Below, in pieces: positions 20,797-28,368 of a stretch of DNA of 44,170 nt. The stretch is from Nitrosotalea sp. (lineage in GTDB: Archaea; Thermoproteota; Nitrososphaeria; Nitrososphaerales; Nitrosopumilaceae): assembly GCA_023251795.1 (NCBI GenBank), contig JAHEYD010000008.1:1-44170 (forward strand), read 5' to 3'. The stretch's first letter is position 1. Each line of letters starts with the position of its first letter. Position numbers and translations under genes: made by a program. A model generated the notes under the pieces. The model made no database searches, was not told the DNA's origin, and saw only the letters and a program-made list of their open reading frames with translations.

Positions 20797-20863
20797 AAAG
20801 TGAAAAATTTATTTTAAATTTATCTTATAAAATAAACAAAAACAATATAAAAACTACTGTAAT

Positions 20864-21127
20864 ATGGATTACGAGAAAATAAAACAAAAAGTAGTAGCTA
20901 GAGAAATTAATTGCGAACAAGCATTTGAAAGTCTTGCTGAAATAGGGTACTGTCCAAATTTATTAAGTGATGATACCGGGCACTGGGCTGTTACATTTGA
21001 TGGTTTTCAAAGTGTAGCAATGGGAAACGAACCAGAAGATATTGTAACAACTTGTTTTCTTGAAGCATCTAATTGGAAAGATAGTATTTATGAGGCACTT
21101 GTGTGGGCTTTGCATATAGACAATTAA
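20864..21127 (+). CDS. small phage protein, unknown
   Basis: 87 residues. MDYEKIKQKVVAREINCEQA is helical, then GYCPNLLSDDTGHWAVTFDG, a beta turn, then an acidic helix and WKDSIYEALVWALHIDN. It recalls small phage hypotheticals of the type found near DNA polymerase genes. No named family. Confidence 0.6.
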   Translation: MDYEKIKQKVVAREINCEQAFESLAEIGYCPNLLSDDTGHWAVTFDGFQSVAMGNEPEDIVTTCFLEASNWKDSIYEALVWALHIDN

Positions 21128-21137
21128 ATTTAACAAT

Positions 21138-21263
21138 ATGGAATGGTACAAAATAACAAGTTTGGTAGTAATAGGCTTATTCTTTATAATCGCTATTGTT
21201 ACAGATGGTTTTGATTGGTTAAAAGATGATGATGATATTCACGGAGGGGGTATTCATCCTTGA
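21138..21263 (+). CDS. tiny membrane protein, 41 aa
   Basis: MEWYKITSLVVIGLFFIIAI then an acidic tail VTDGFDWLKDDDD. One membrane segment, N-terminus inside. Ten bases after the previous gene. Function unknown. Confidence 0.5.
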   Translation: MEWYKITSLVVIGLFFIIAIVTDGFDWLKDDDDIHGGGIHP

Positions 21264-21283
21264 TAAGTTGTAAATTTGAGACA

Positions 21284-21484
21284 ATGAACATACTACTAAA
21301 CGAACAGGCTCATCGTGTGCTACAACAGATCGAGCAAACTAGCACATTTCCCACACTAGATACTGGGGGGGTGTTCTTTGATGGAGAAGCTTATTGCTGG
21401 GTGGGTTACAAGATTTTGAACGGTAACTTTGAGACAGATACATTTGACACGAATGAAGAAGCACTTAAATTTGTGATAAGATGA
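21284..21484 (+). CDS. small phage protein, unknown
   Basis: 66 residues from ATG 21284; an upstream TTG (21260) overlaps the previous gene and is less likely. MNILLNEQAHRVLQQIEQTS then GEAYCWVGYKILNGNFETD. The 3' end overlaps the next tiny gene by ATGA. No family is recognised. Confidence 0.55.
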   Translation: MNILLNEQAHRVLQQIEQTSTFPTLDTGGVFFDGEAYCWVGYKILNGNFETDTFDTNEEALKFVIR

Positions 21485-21573
21485 AAAAAGTAATTGCTAT
21501 AGCCCTACTAGACGTAATCATTTGGGTAGGGATCGTTTTAGGGACTTATTATATTGTGGAGGCACTAACATGA
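21481..21573 (+). CDS. tiny membrane peptide, 30 aa
   Basis: MKKVIAIALLDVIIWVGIVL then GTYYIVEALT. It is one hydrophobic helix with a positive start. It overlaps both neighbours with ATGA junctions, bridging them to the polymerase gene, so a translational coupling role is also possible. Confidence 0.5.
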   Translation: MKKVIAIALLDVIIWVGIVLGTYYIVEALT

Positions 21574-23474
21574 ACATAATATTTGTAACAGAAAGAGATT
21601 GTCCACATGTATCATTCACAAAGATAGGTTTAGAACAGGCAGAATTTCCGCTATATTCTGCCCTAGATCTTGAAACTACAGGGTTGATATTCAATAAAGA
21701 CGAGATTTTACTTGTAGTACTTGGTGATAAAGATGTTCAGTACGTGGTGGACTGGTGTAGTGTTCATAAGGAGCTACTATTTTATAAGATGGCCAACATA
21801 AGTAAGTTTATTGGTCACAACTTATCATTTGATTTACCTTGGTTGATTGAGAGGGGGTTTGATTTTTACACAGGTCAAATTTATGATACAATGGAGACTG
21901 AATTGACGTTAATCAAAGGCACTGCTCATTCTGTGTCATTACAAAATACAGTAAAGAGAAGGTTAAACATTGATACGTTCGATAAGGGAATCACCAAAGA
22001 GTTTACTTTTATGAACAGAAATAATCCCTTCTTTGAGGATCGACATATCGAGTATGCAGCTAAAGATATTGTTTATCTCTATGATGCGAGAGTACAGCAA
22101 GAAAACTATCTATCTAAGTACAATCAGCAAGAGTTGACCTCCTACAACAATGACATGGTTATAGTTACTTCTTACATGAAAGTGGCTGGTATGTATGTAG
22201 ATAAAGAGCAATGGATGAAGCTGTACTATGACAATTTGAGAAGGGCAGATTTGTTAGAGGTAGAACTTGATGAGGAGTTGAATAAACTTGGACTAAAACA
22301 AAATAAGAGGATCAAGCAACGTACACTTCAAACAGATATTTTGTGGGGCACTATTGATGTAGTGAATAAGAACACAAATAACATCAACTACTCTTCTCCT
22401 GCACAAATAGTTGATATTTTTAGATCATTAAAACAACCAATACCAAAGTCTGCTAAAGAAGATAAGAACAGCATAGGCACACCAACATTACAACAGTATC
22501 TAATTGATAGACCAGATACTCCTTTAAAAACTTTCATCAACAAGCTAATTGAGTATAAAGATCTTTCAAAGAAGTGTAATGCTTTCGGTAAGAGTTGGAT
22601 AGAGGAGTTTGTTGATGAAGATAGTCGGGTAAGAGCACAGTTTAAGATCAACAGGACAACTACAGGAAGATTAAGTTGTGCATCACCAAACCTACAACAG
22701 ATCCCAGCAGACCAAAGATACAGATCATGTTTTATTGGACACAAAGATAACTTTATCTGGGGGGCTGATTTAAGTGGGGCTGAGTTGAAGATATTGGCTA
22801 GTTTATCTGGGGATGAAATAATGTTGGAATTGATTAAAAATAATGGTGATATTCATGGTTATGCGGCTACTAAGGTGTTACGTTATTTGTCTGGAGATGA
22901 AAACATTGTAGTAGACAAGAATAATAACAAAGATTTCAGAACAAAAATGAAAAACGTTATCTTTGGGCTTAGTTACGGGGCATCTTCAAACAAGATTGCA
23001 GAACTACTTGATATTAGTAAGTATCGTGCTGAAGAAGTGTACAAAATTTTAAAAAATACTTTTGTTGGTACATTTGATTATCTCGAAAAAGTTGCTAGCT
23101 TTGGTGTATCGAATGGTTATGTAACATTTGAGAAGAAGTGGAATGGGAGGAGATGGTTTCCTGAGATGTTTGGTACTTATAATAGTAGTCAAAAAAGTGC
23201 AGTGGAGAGGTACTGTAAGAATAGCCCGATCCAAGGTACAAATGCTGTGATGATCAAAAAGTCAATGGTAGACATTTTTAAGTATATTGAAGAGAACAAC
23301 TTAAAAAGTAAAATTATTGCCTCGGTACATGATGAGATACTGATTGAGGTTGATAAAGATGAAGTTGAGCACTGTAACAAATTTGAAGAGATTATGTTAC
23401 AAGCATCCAATTACTTCTTAGATGGAGTTGAGATGGAAGTTGAAAGTTATATTGATAAATGTTGGAAAAAATAA
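21570..23474 (+). CDS. polA-like: family A DNA polymerase with 3'-5' exonuclease
   Basis: 634 residues from ATG 21570, chosen for the ATGA overlap with the gene before. The exonuclease has SALDLETTG (D33, E35), IGHNLSFDLPW (D87) and YAAKDIVYLYD (D165). The polymerase has motif A GADLSGAELKILA (D399), motif B FRTKMKNVIFGLSYG (about 455-469, with F at the nucleotide-discriminating position), and motif C SVHDEIL (HDE 586-588). There is no 5' nuclease domain. This is the phage replicase, working with the VirE helicase, primase and SSB-like protein encoded elsewhere in the window. Confidence 0.95.
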   Translation: MNIIFVTERDCPHVSFTKIGLEQAEFPLYSALDLETTGLIFNKDEILLVVLGDKDVQYVVDWCSVHKELLFYKMANISKFIGHNLSFDLPWLIERGFDFYTGQIYDTMETELTLIKGTAHSVSLQNTVKRRLNIDTFDKGITKEFTFMNRNNPFFEDRHIEYAAKDIVYLYDARVQQENYLSKYNQQELTSYNNDMVIVTSYMKVAGMYVDKEQWMKLYYDNLRRADLLEVELDEELNKLGLKQNKRIKQRTLQTDILWGTIDVVNKNTNNINYSSPAQIVDIFRSLKQPIPKSAKEDKNSIGTPTLQQYLIDRPDTPLKTFINKLIEYKDLSKKCNAFGKSWIEEFVDEDSRVRAQFKINRTTTGRLSCASPNLQQIPADQRYRSCFIGHKDNFIWGADLSGAELKILASLSGDEIMLELIKNNGDIHGYAATKVLRYLSGDENIVVDKNNNKDFRTKMKNVIFGLSYGASSNKIAELLDISKYRAEEVYKILKNTFVGTFDYLEKVASFGVSNGYVTFEKKWNGRRWFPEMFGTYNSSQKSAVERYCKNSPIQGTNAVMIKKSMVDIFKYIEENNLKSKIIASVHDEILIEVDKDEVEHCNKFEEIMLQASNYFLDGVEMEVESYIDKCWKK

Positions 23475-23479
23475 TTGTT

Positions 23480-23677
23480 ATGAAAGTAAGTAAACTATCA
23501 AAAATTTATTACCTTGTAAGCTCTACGGGGCAAGTACTAGAAGCACATGAAGATCCAGAAAGTTACAGGTCTCTTGGGGTATCTTCACTTGATGTAGTTA
23601 GAATTGCTCATGGGAGAAGTAGAAAAAAAGTCAAAGTTGGAGAAAGTTTGTGTACATTTAAAGTTAGTGTTTTATGA
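23480..23677 (+). CDS. small phage protein, unknown
   Basis: 65 residues from ATG 23480, five bases after the polymerase stop. KLSKIYYLVSSTGQVLEAHE then SLGVSSLDVVRIAHGRSRKK, beta-rich with a basic patch. The stop overlaps the next ATG (ATGA). A small nucleic-acid-binding fold is possible. Confidence 0.55.
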   Translation: MKVSKLSKIYYLVSSTGQVLEAHEDPESYRSLGVSSLDVVRIAHGRSRKKVKVGESLCTFKVSVL

Positions 23678-23832
23678 AAGGAAACTATCAACTACCTAAA
23701 TTTAGGAAAGGTAATAAGGTCAAGACACCAGATGGAGAGGGGCATATTAGTGGTATCTCTTATGAAGGTGGATCAAATTGGTATAATGTAAAAGGTAAAT
23801 TTTATAGTGAGAATGAGTTACAAAAAATTTGA
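23674..23832 (+). CDS. small phage protein, SH3-like pattern
   Basis: 52 residues, MKGNYQLPKFRKGNKVKTPD then GEGHISGISYEGGSNWYNVK. The alternating pattern of Gly turns and strands is that of a KOW/SH3-like barrel. It overlaps both neighbours, the next gene by 20 bases. Confidence 0.5.
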   Translation: MKGNYQLPKFRKGNKVKTPDGEGHISGISYEGGSNWYNVKGKFYSENELQKI

Positions 23833-24343
23833 AAGAGCATATCAAAGAGCCTTAAAAGATTGTAGAGGGGTAATAAGGTTAGGAGGCTACACTGGGATAG
23901 CTGATCATAGAGATTTAGTAAATGAAGCAGTTTCATATTGTTTAAAAAAATACGATTTTAATGACAATGATTACACAGAAGCACGTATCTTAGGGATTAT
24001 AAAACAAGTAGCTGTGTGGACTAGAATAAAGTGGATGAAATATAAGAAAAATCAAGCGGAGATGTATAATAAGACTTATCTACATTCATTTGCCTATGAT
24101 CTTGATACTTATGGATTTATGAGTAATAAAATTGATGAGTCATCTATCTTTTCTAAATTTGATCTACAAAATAATGGTCTTGATCTACTGATTACACGTA
24201 TAAATGGTGAAACAAGGGAGGAACAAGTTGAGGAGGGTAGATTTAAAACAGTTAGAATTGCTCAATATGCCCATGAAAAAGAGGTAAAGAAAGTGCAAAA
24301 GTTGATTGAATTTGAGAATAGACAACTAAGTAAGGTATGGTAG
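23813..24343 (+). CDS. phage protein with sigma-region-2-like helix pattern
   Basis: 176 residues from ATG 23813. DHRDLVNEAVSYCLKKYDFN followed by ARILGIIKQVAVWTRIKWMK recalls region 2 of small sigma factors (dLvqea... then a helix with aromatic and basic residues). A clear region 4 HTH is not visible; the C-terminal part is a charged helix VKKVQKLIEFENRQ. A late or middle transcription regulator is a tentative reading. It overlaps the next gene. Confidence 0.5.
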   Translation: MSYKKFERAYQRALKDCRGVIRLGGYTGIADHRDLVNEAVSYCLKKYDFNDNDYTEARILGIIKQVAVWTRIKWMKYKKNQAEMYNKTYLHSFAYDLDTYGFMSNKIDESSIFSKFDLQNNGLDLLITRINGETREEQVEEGRFKTVRIAQYAHEKEVKKVQKLIEFENRQLSKVW

Positions 24344-24540
24344 AAAATAATATAAGATTTTGGTTGTTATTGTCAGAAATAAACACTATCTTGACAGTCG
24401 TATCTATTGAGCACCCAGAGTATGAGGAAAGGATCAATAAGGTAAAGAAAGAACTTACAGCACACATTACTGAGGGGTTGGAAGTCTCAAAACAACTTAA
24501 AAAAGTAGAAGTAGAAGATTGGTATAGGAGAAATAATTAA
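24337..24540 (+). CDS. small helical phage protein
   Basis: 67 residues, MVENNIRFWLLLSEINTILT then a long charged helix INKVKKELTAHITEG. It starts inside the stop region of the previous gene. No family is recognised. Confidence 0.55.
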   Translation: MVENNIRFWLLLSEINTILTVVSIEHPEYEERINKVKKELTAHITEGLEVSKQLKKVEVEDWYRRNN

Positions 24541-24541
24541 T

Positions 24542-24691
24542 ATGGGTATTAAATTAGAGTGGTACAATTCTTATAGTTACCAAATTGAGGTACTACCAAG
24601 GTTTACAATTTTATACACTGAAGATATAAAGGTAGTATCTTTTGAGTGGCTATTCTGGGGAATTTATATTAGAAAAGAGATAAATAATTAA
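24542..24691 (+). CDS. tiny phage protein, 49 aa
   Basis: MGIKLEWYNSYSYQIEVLPR then FTILYTEDIKVVSFEWLFWG, beta-rich with many aromatics. It starts two bases after the previous stop and ends five bases before the next start. Unknown. Confidence 0.5.
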   Translation: MGIKLEWYNSYSYQIEVLPRFTILYTEDIKVVSFEWLFWGIYIRKEINN

Positions 24692-24696
24692 TTAAT

Positions 24697-24912
24697 ATGG
24701 CCGACATAACAAAATGTTTAAACGATGCTTGCCCTGTAAAAGATAAATGTTACAGATGGACAGCACAAGAGGGTGAACGTCAATCAGTGTCAATGTTTGA
24801 TTTTAAGGTGGTTGAGAGAAAAGTACATTGTGAGTTTTTCTGGCTCAATAGTAGTGATAAAAAAGATAATGATTTAACTAAAGTATTTGATGGAAGAGGT
24901 TATAAAATTTGA
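24697..24912 (+). CDS. Cys-rich small phage protein
   Basis: 71 residues. KCLNDACPVKDKCYRWTAQEG, then a spacer and VHCEFFWLN: four Cys in a C-x4-C-x5-C ... C pattern, probably one metal site. Similar Cys-rich proteins are recurrent in Bacteroidetes phages. Role unknown. The 3' end overlaps the next gene by 23 bases. Confidence 0.6.
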   Translation: MADITKCLNDACPVKDKCYRWTAQEGERQSVSMFDFKVVERKVHCEFFWLNSSDKKDNDLTKVFDGRGYKI

Positions 24913-25144
24913 AAATCCCTTCTGTAACGGGTGCACTGTTACAAAAGTAGTTGATGAAAGTAGTAGGTCATCGGCACAGATTAAAGAATTGTTAGAGCAT
25001 AATGTCTTGGTAGATGAGAATGAATGGTATGTACTATTTGAGAATGGTACGTTGATTAAAAAAGGTAGATCTCGTATAGCTACCAGTGATTATTTGAACA
25101 ACAAAAAGTTTTTATCTATAAATAAGTTTTATGAGAAGGTTTAA
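24890..25144 (+). CDS. small phage protein, unknown
   Basis: 84 residues from ATG 24890 (a TTG lies one codon earlier). MEEVIKFENPFCNGCTVTKV has a C-x2-C pair. Then AQIKELLEHNVLVDENEWYV and FENGTLIKKGRSRIATSDYL. It overlaps both neighbours. No family is recognised. Confidence 0.55.
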   Translation: MEEVIKFENPFCNGCTVTKVVDESSRSSAQIKELLEHNVLVDENEWYVLFENGTLIKKGRSRIATSDYLNNKKFLSINKFYEKV

Positions 25145-25583
25145 GTATATTGGGACAGAACTTGAAGCAGAAGACTACCGTTTTGGGAACTACGATGACT
25201 TTCCTATTATTGGAGAGGTTTATCCTGAAGATAAATTTTTTGGAGGGTCAACTATTGCTGAATGGGTAAAGGAAGGAGAATTTATAGCAGATGATTGGCA
25301 GGAGGTATTTGATGAAGAAGTTACCTCTAATAATTTTTCTAATAAAGTTGATAAAATATTGGAACATATTAGAGAAGTGTTAGTCACTAAAAATGAAAAG
25401 TATGGAGATTCAGCTTTAAACCCAGTAAGAATATTTTCTACAGTAGATTCTACAGAGCAAATCAAAGTTCGAATAGATGACAAACTTAGTAGAATAAAAA
25501 ATTACAATGGTAATTTAGAAGATGAAGATGTAGTGACAGATTTGATTGGGTACTTGGTATTATTAAAAATAAATAAACAATGA
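25131..25583 (+). CDS. MRKF-type module fused to DUF1599/MazG-like domain
   Basis: 150 residues. The N-terminal ~65, MRRFKYIGTELEAEDY, FPIIGEVYP and ADDWQEVFDEE, is the module seen at 4940 and 6920 in the leftward operon. The C-terminal half, LVTKNEKYGDSALNPVRIFS, then IKVRIDDKLSRIKN and EDEDVVTDLIGYLVLLKI, matches the DUF1599 type of nucleotide-modification-associated, MazG-fold proteins. It may bind or process nucleotides. The fusion supports a general partner- or substrate-binding role for the N-terminal module. Confidence 0.68.
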   Translation: MRRFKYIGTELEAEDYRFGNYDDFPIIGEVYPEDKFFGGSTIAEWVKEGEFIADDWQEVFDEEVTSNNFSNKVDKILEHIREVLVTKNEKYGDSALNPVRIFSTVDSTEQIKVRIDDKLSRIKNYNGNLEDEDVVTDLIGYLVLLKINKQ

Positions 25584-25810
25584 CAAAGGTAACATTAAAA
25601 TACAATCCAGAAGAGGAGATTTACACTGAAGATGCTTGGCTTTTAAATATAGCCATGAGAAATGCCTACAAATCTGCCTTGTTTGATATTAGTCACAATA
25701 TGTGGAGAAAGTGGAAACATGACGATACAGAACTTAATGTTGATACTTTACGTGAAGAGATTAGTAAAATTTTGTACGATAATGGAATAAGTTATGAACA
25801 TTTGGAATAG
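25580..25810 (+). CDS. small phage protein, unknown
   Basis: 76 residues. MTKVTLKYNPEEEIYTEDAW, then RNAYKSALFDISHNMWRKWK and VDTLREEISKILYDNGISYE. The helical middle and C-terminus resemble a common phage hypothetical of the polymerase neighbourhood. It overlaps the previous gene by ATGA and the next by 17 bases. Confidence 0.6.
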   Translation: MTKVTLKYNPEEEIYTEDAWLLNIAMRNAYKSALFDISHNMWRKWKHDDTELNVDTLREEISKILYDNGISYEHLE

Positions 25811-26072
25811 TAGATTAGTCAAATTAATTGTGTTAGGTGTCCTATTCCTTGTAATATCAGCTAATACATTTGGTCAAACAAAAGCTGTATCATACCATAC
25901 TAAATTACAGCAAGAAAGGTCTTTTGAAGCGTGGGAAAAAGAACAACCTTCAAAAAGGATACGTGCTGTTAACAGTGCTGTAAAACAATCAAAAGATGTA
26001 AAAGGGAAAAATAATAGTAAAAGTAAGTTAAGGAGAAAAGAAAATAGAAAACGTAAACAAATAATAAAATGA
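25794..26072 (+). CDS. exported very basic small protein
   Basis: 92 residues. RLVKLIVLGVLFLVISANTF then GQ is a clear signal peptide (cleavage about 28). The mature part is polar and ends in a Lys/Arg-rich tail SKLRRKENRKRKQIIK. It would be periplasmic or outer-surface. Together with the next exported protein it may act on the cell envelope, for example in superinfection exclusion or lysis; that is inference. Confidence 0.6.
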   Translation: MNIWNSRLVKLIVLGVLFLVISANTFGQTKAVSYHTKLQQERSFEAWEKEQPSKRIRAVNSAVKQSKDVKGKNNSKSKLRRKENRKRKQIIK

Positions 26073-26488
26073 GAACACTAGTTAAAGCACTGTGGATGTT
26101 GGGAATTTTGTTGACACTTAACATCATAATACAGTCAGAATCAAAAGCGCAGTCAAAGAAAAACATTGAGCAGTCTGAGGTAAAAACCACGTCTCCAGTA
26201 TTTTCTTTTATTTATGTAGGTGAAGAGGGGGATGGTGCTGTAGAGCTTCAGATCCATGACAGAAAGTATCAGTTTGTAGGAATGGGATATGACAGATTAT
26301 CTGATCAAGCAAAGGGCAATGATCCAAAAAATCCTTTAATAAAACTGATCAATATGCCAGAAGTTGATGCTCTAGCATTTAGACAAGCAGAAAGTTTGGA
26401 AGAAGCTAAACGTGCTGTAGATGGAGTAAATGTTATTTCAGTAAGACTAAATAGTTTAAGAGAAGCTGCCAGAAAAATATACCCATAA
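26069..26488 (+). CDS. exported protein, unknown
   Basis: 139 residues. LVKALWMLGILLTLNIIIQS then ESKAQS is a signal peptide. The mature part VFSFIYVGEEGDGAVELQIH is beta-rich, then EVDALAFRQAESLEEAKRAV is helical. It is the last gene of the rightward run, coupled by ATGA to the previous exported protein and followed by a terminator. No family is recognised. Confidence 0.6.
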   Translation: MRTLVKALWMLGILLTLNIIIQSESKAQSKKNIEQSEVKTTSPVFSFIYVGEEGDGAVELQIHDRKYQFVGMGYDRLSDQAKGNDPKNPLIKLINMPEVDALAFRQAESLEEAKRAVDGVNVISVRLNSLREAARKIYP

Positions 26489-26490
26489 AA

Positions 26491-26516
26491 AAGCCCCTCG
26501 TTACTAAGAGGGGCTT
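26491..26516. terminator. bidirectional terminator between convergent halves
   Basis: AAGCCCCTC and GAGGGGCTT form a perfect 9-bp stem with an 8-nt loop. An A-run precedes it (T-run for the - strand) and TTAATTTTG follows. It separates the rightward early genes from the leftward lysis and tail module. Confidence 0.88.
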
Positions 26517-26524
26517 AATTTTGA

Positions 26525-26983
26525 TTACTTACCAAACAACTTTATAAATGCCTTCTGTGTAGCAATTACAGCTATGTCAGAAGGTATTTTTTTGTTGACA
26601 ATAGACATTAAGATTTGAGCAGCTAAAAAGATCCAGTCCTTAACTCTTCCCTCTTTCTTCTTCTCTTTTAGGTGCTCAAGTAGTGCCACAGTAGCCGATT
26701 CAGGAGTTTGGTGTGCCTGTACAAAGCCCTCAACAACGCCCACCTGATAAGCTACTCTTGGCAGGTGTACTTTGATTGTCTCATAAACAAGATCGCCCTT
26801 ACTGTTACCTACCTTGTTAAACACCCAGTCAAAAATGTCATCGTTCTTTTCAATTACTTCTTTAATTTCATTGACAACTTTAACTGCCAAAGGTGCTTTT
26901 TCTTCTACAAGGTCAATCAGATCCCCCAAAACATTCTTTAGGAAGTCAGATACTTTGTTGATAAATGTTAATAGTTTTTTCAT
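26525..26983 (-). CDS. phage protein downstream of endolysin, unknown
   Basis: 152 residues, mostly helical. MKKLLTFINKVSDFLKNVLG then LAVKVVNEIKEVIEKNDDIF, and hydrophobic helices DWIFLAAQILMSIVNKKIP near the end. It is placed directly after the endolysin, seven bases away, as the last gene of the late operon. Proteins like this accompany Bacteroides phage lysis genes, but the role is unknown. Confidence 0.6.
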   Translation of the reverse strand: MKKLLTFINKVSDFLKNVLGDLIDLVEEKAPLAVKVVNEIKEVIEKNDDIFDWVFNKVGNSKGDLVYETIKVHLPRVAYQVGVVEGFVQAHQTPESATVALLEHLKEKKKEGRVKDWIFLAAQILMSIVNKKIPSDIAVIATQKAFIKLFGK

Positions 26984-26990
26984 GTGTATA

Positions 26991-27434
26991 TTATTTAAAG
27001 TATAAGTTTGCTTCTGCTTCTCTTCTCCTAGTAAGTCCAGTTAATACTTTTCCAGAAGCTTTATTCCATCTTAAAAATTGTGCTCTTATTGATGGATCGT
27101 TTGGTGTGGCGTTAACTATTTTAAGAAGGGTACTATTTTTAAGATTAGCTACTCCAATGTTATATGCTAAACAGACTAAAGCACTAAACTGATTTTCATT
27201 TAAGGTTACTTTTAGTAAAGACCTAACCCTTTTGGCGAAGTCCTCTGCTATCATTAAGAACAATTTTTCAGCACGTTCTTTCGTGATAACGTCACCTTCT
27301 TTTATTTTCCTACCATCCTCGTAGTACGTGTTGCCATATCCGATTGTCCACACATTTGCTGGACAGAGGTATGCTTTTAACTTCAGTCCCTCAAAATCAT
27401 GCATTAATTTTATACCAGCTTCGTTAAGTTTCAT
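26991..27434 (-). CDS. endolysin, GH24 lysozyme (T4-type)
   Basis: 147 residues. The N-terminal catalytic stretch is HDFEGLKLKAY (Glu15), LCPANVWTIGYGNT (Thr30). Spacing equals the T4 lysozyme triad E-8-D-5-T, but the middle position is Cys24 instead of Asp, a known variant in related endolysins. LVCLAYNIGVANLKNSTLLK and LTGLTRRREAEANLY complete the fold. It hydrolyses the glycan backbone of peptidoglycan. There is no signal peptide, so it needs a holin; several membrane proteins lie just upstream. Confidence 0.92.
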   Translation of the reverse strand: MKLNEAGIKLMHDFEGLKLKAYLCPANVWTIGYGNTYYEDGRKIKEGDVITKERAEKLFLMIAEDFAKRVRSLLKVTLNENQFSALVCLAYNIGVANLKNSTLLKIVNATPNDPSIRAQFLRWNKASGKVLTGLTRRREAEANLYFK

Positions 27435-27511
27435 ATAGATATAATTAAGACCCCTAAACTAAACCCAATCATAAATGAAATAACAGAAATCATTCCATAC
27501 TTCTCTCTCAT
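27431..27511 (-). CDS. tiny membrane peptide of lysis module, 26 aa
   Basis: MREKYGMISVISFMIGFSLG then VLIISI. It is one hydrophobic helix with a charged start. It overlaps both the gene before and the endolysin ATG (ATGA junctions). It may help membrane disruption or only couple translation of the endolysin. Confidence 0.5.
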   Translation of the reverse strand: MREKYGMISVISFMIGFSLGVLIISI

Positions 27512-27681
27512 ACAGCAATCAAGTTAACGATTATATCAGATAATAATTGAAAGAAGTGTGTACGAGATTCTTCTGGTAACATATAAGATGCTACCCCACC
27601 TAAGACTATTAAGAATACAGCCCAAGTACTATACCTTTTTATCTTTGAATTATTTACTTCTACTTCTACTTCTTCTTCCAT
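27508..27681 (-). CDS. small membrane protein of lysis module, 57 aa
   Basis: MEEEVEVEVNNSKIKRYSTW is acidic, then AVFLIVLGGVASYML is a membrane segment and HFFQLLSDIIVNLIAV a second hydrophobic part. Size and position fit a holin or accessory lysis protein. It overlaps the gene before it by 16 bases. Confidence 0.55.
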   Translation of the reverse strand: MEEEVEVEVNNSKIKRYSTWAVFLIVLGGVASYMLPEESRTHFFQLLSDIIVNLIAV

Positions 27682-27887
27682 AAATTAGGTAGTTCTTTGA
27701 TATAACAGATTACTCCTTTAATAGATTCCTTGCTCTTATTCACTTGCTCAATAAACTTGATCAACGTACCTAGTGCTGTGAGTATTAGAATAAAAACTCG
27801 TAATGTGTCGATCATGTCAATTGCTGAGATAAGTGTTCCAAAAGTTGCGAATCCTAGAAGATATTCATAAGGGGAAATATTGTTCAT
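27666..27887 (-). CDS. holin-like small membrane protein
   Basis: 73 residues. YEYLLGFATFGTLISAIDMI and LRVFILILTALGTLIKFIE are two membrane-prone segments, followed by a basic C-terminus ELPNLWKKK. This matches the general plan of class II holins. It starts just downstream of a terminator, at the head of the lysis genes. The holin call is from plan and place, not from family recognition. Confidence 0.55.
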   Translation of the reverse strand: MNNISPYEYLLGFATFGTLISAIDMIDTLRVFILILTALGTLIKFIEQVNKSKESIKGVICYIKELPNLWKKK

Positions 27888-27930
27888 TACATTATTAGGT
27901 AAGGGTGTGGTATTCTAAAACTAAACAATA

Positions 27931-27958
27931 AAAAAGGCTACCTAGTTTAAAGGTAGCC
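27931..27958 (-). terminator. leftward intrinsic terminator within late module
   Basis: On the - strand, GGCTACCT and AGGTAGCC form an 8-bp stem around TTAAACT and are followed by six T. It ends the tail transcripts before the lysis genes, or acts as an attenuator. Confidence 0.85.
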
Positions 27959-27987
27959 AACTTTATTTTACACTTTATTACTAAATT

Positions 27988-28365
27988 TTACTCTTTATTA
28001 GGTTCTTCCTCAATAAAAAGTTTTAACTCTTTCAGCCTCAAAATCTCTACTGGTTTAAGATTTACTGATAGTAGAACTTCTTCAGAGAAAGGTGTTAGAT
28101 CAAGTTCAACTTCTTCTAGGAGAACTTTTGTGTAAGCTTCATTTGCTTTCTTATTGGCCTCTTCATCTTCTTTGTTAACCCCATCTAGTTTGTACTTCTT
28201 GACGATAGCTTCTCTAGCAGACTCAGTTATTTTGTAAGAAACTTCGATTGCGTTACTCCTCTTAATATGTTCTAGGGCATCCTTTGTTGAAGGAAAATCT
28301 GCCTCTAACAATTTAGCGTAAATAGTTAGAAGTTTTGAGAGATGTACGTTCTGTATTTTAATCAT
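27988..28365 (-). CDS. phage protein, unknown, acidic helical
   Basis: 125 residues. MIKIQNVHLSKLLTIYAKLL, then SYKITESAREAIVKKYKLDG, a charged helix EEANKKANEAYTKVLLEEV and ELDLTPFSEEVLLSVNLKPV. The acidic, helical composition is common in small phage proteins near the tail module. No family is recognised. A terminator follows. Confidence 0.6.
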   Translation of the reverse strand: MIKIQNVHLSKLLTIYAKLLEADFPSTKDALEHIKRSNAIEVSYKITESAREAIVKKYKLDGVNKEDEEANKKANEAYTKVLLEEVELDLTPFSEEVLLSVNLKPVEILRLKELKLFIEEEPNKE

Positions 28366-28368
28366 AAG

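Noticed and set aside
21570-23474. Diversity-generating retroelement or reverse transcriptase
   Set aside because: The polymerase is a clear family A DNA polymerase; no YxDD reverse transcriptase or template/variable repeat pair was seen.
23813-24343. Firm sigma factor call
   Set aside because: Only a region-2-like helix pattern is visible and no region 4 was found, so it is kept as tentative.
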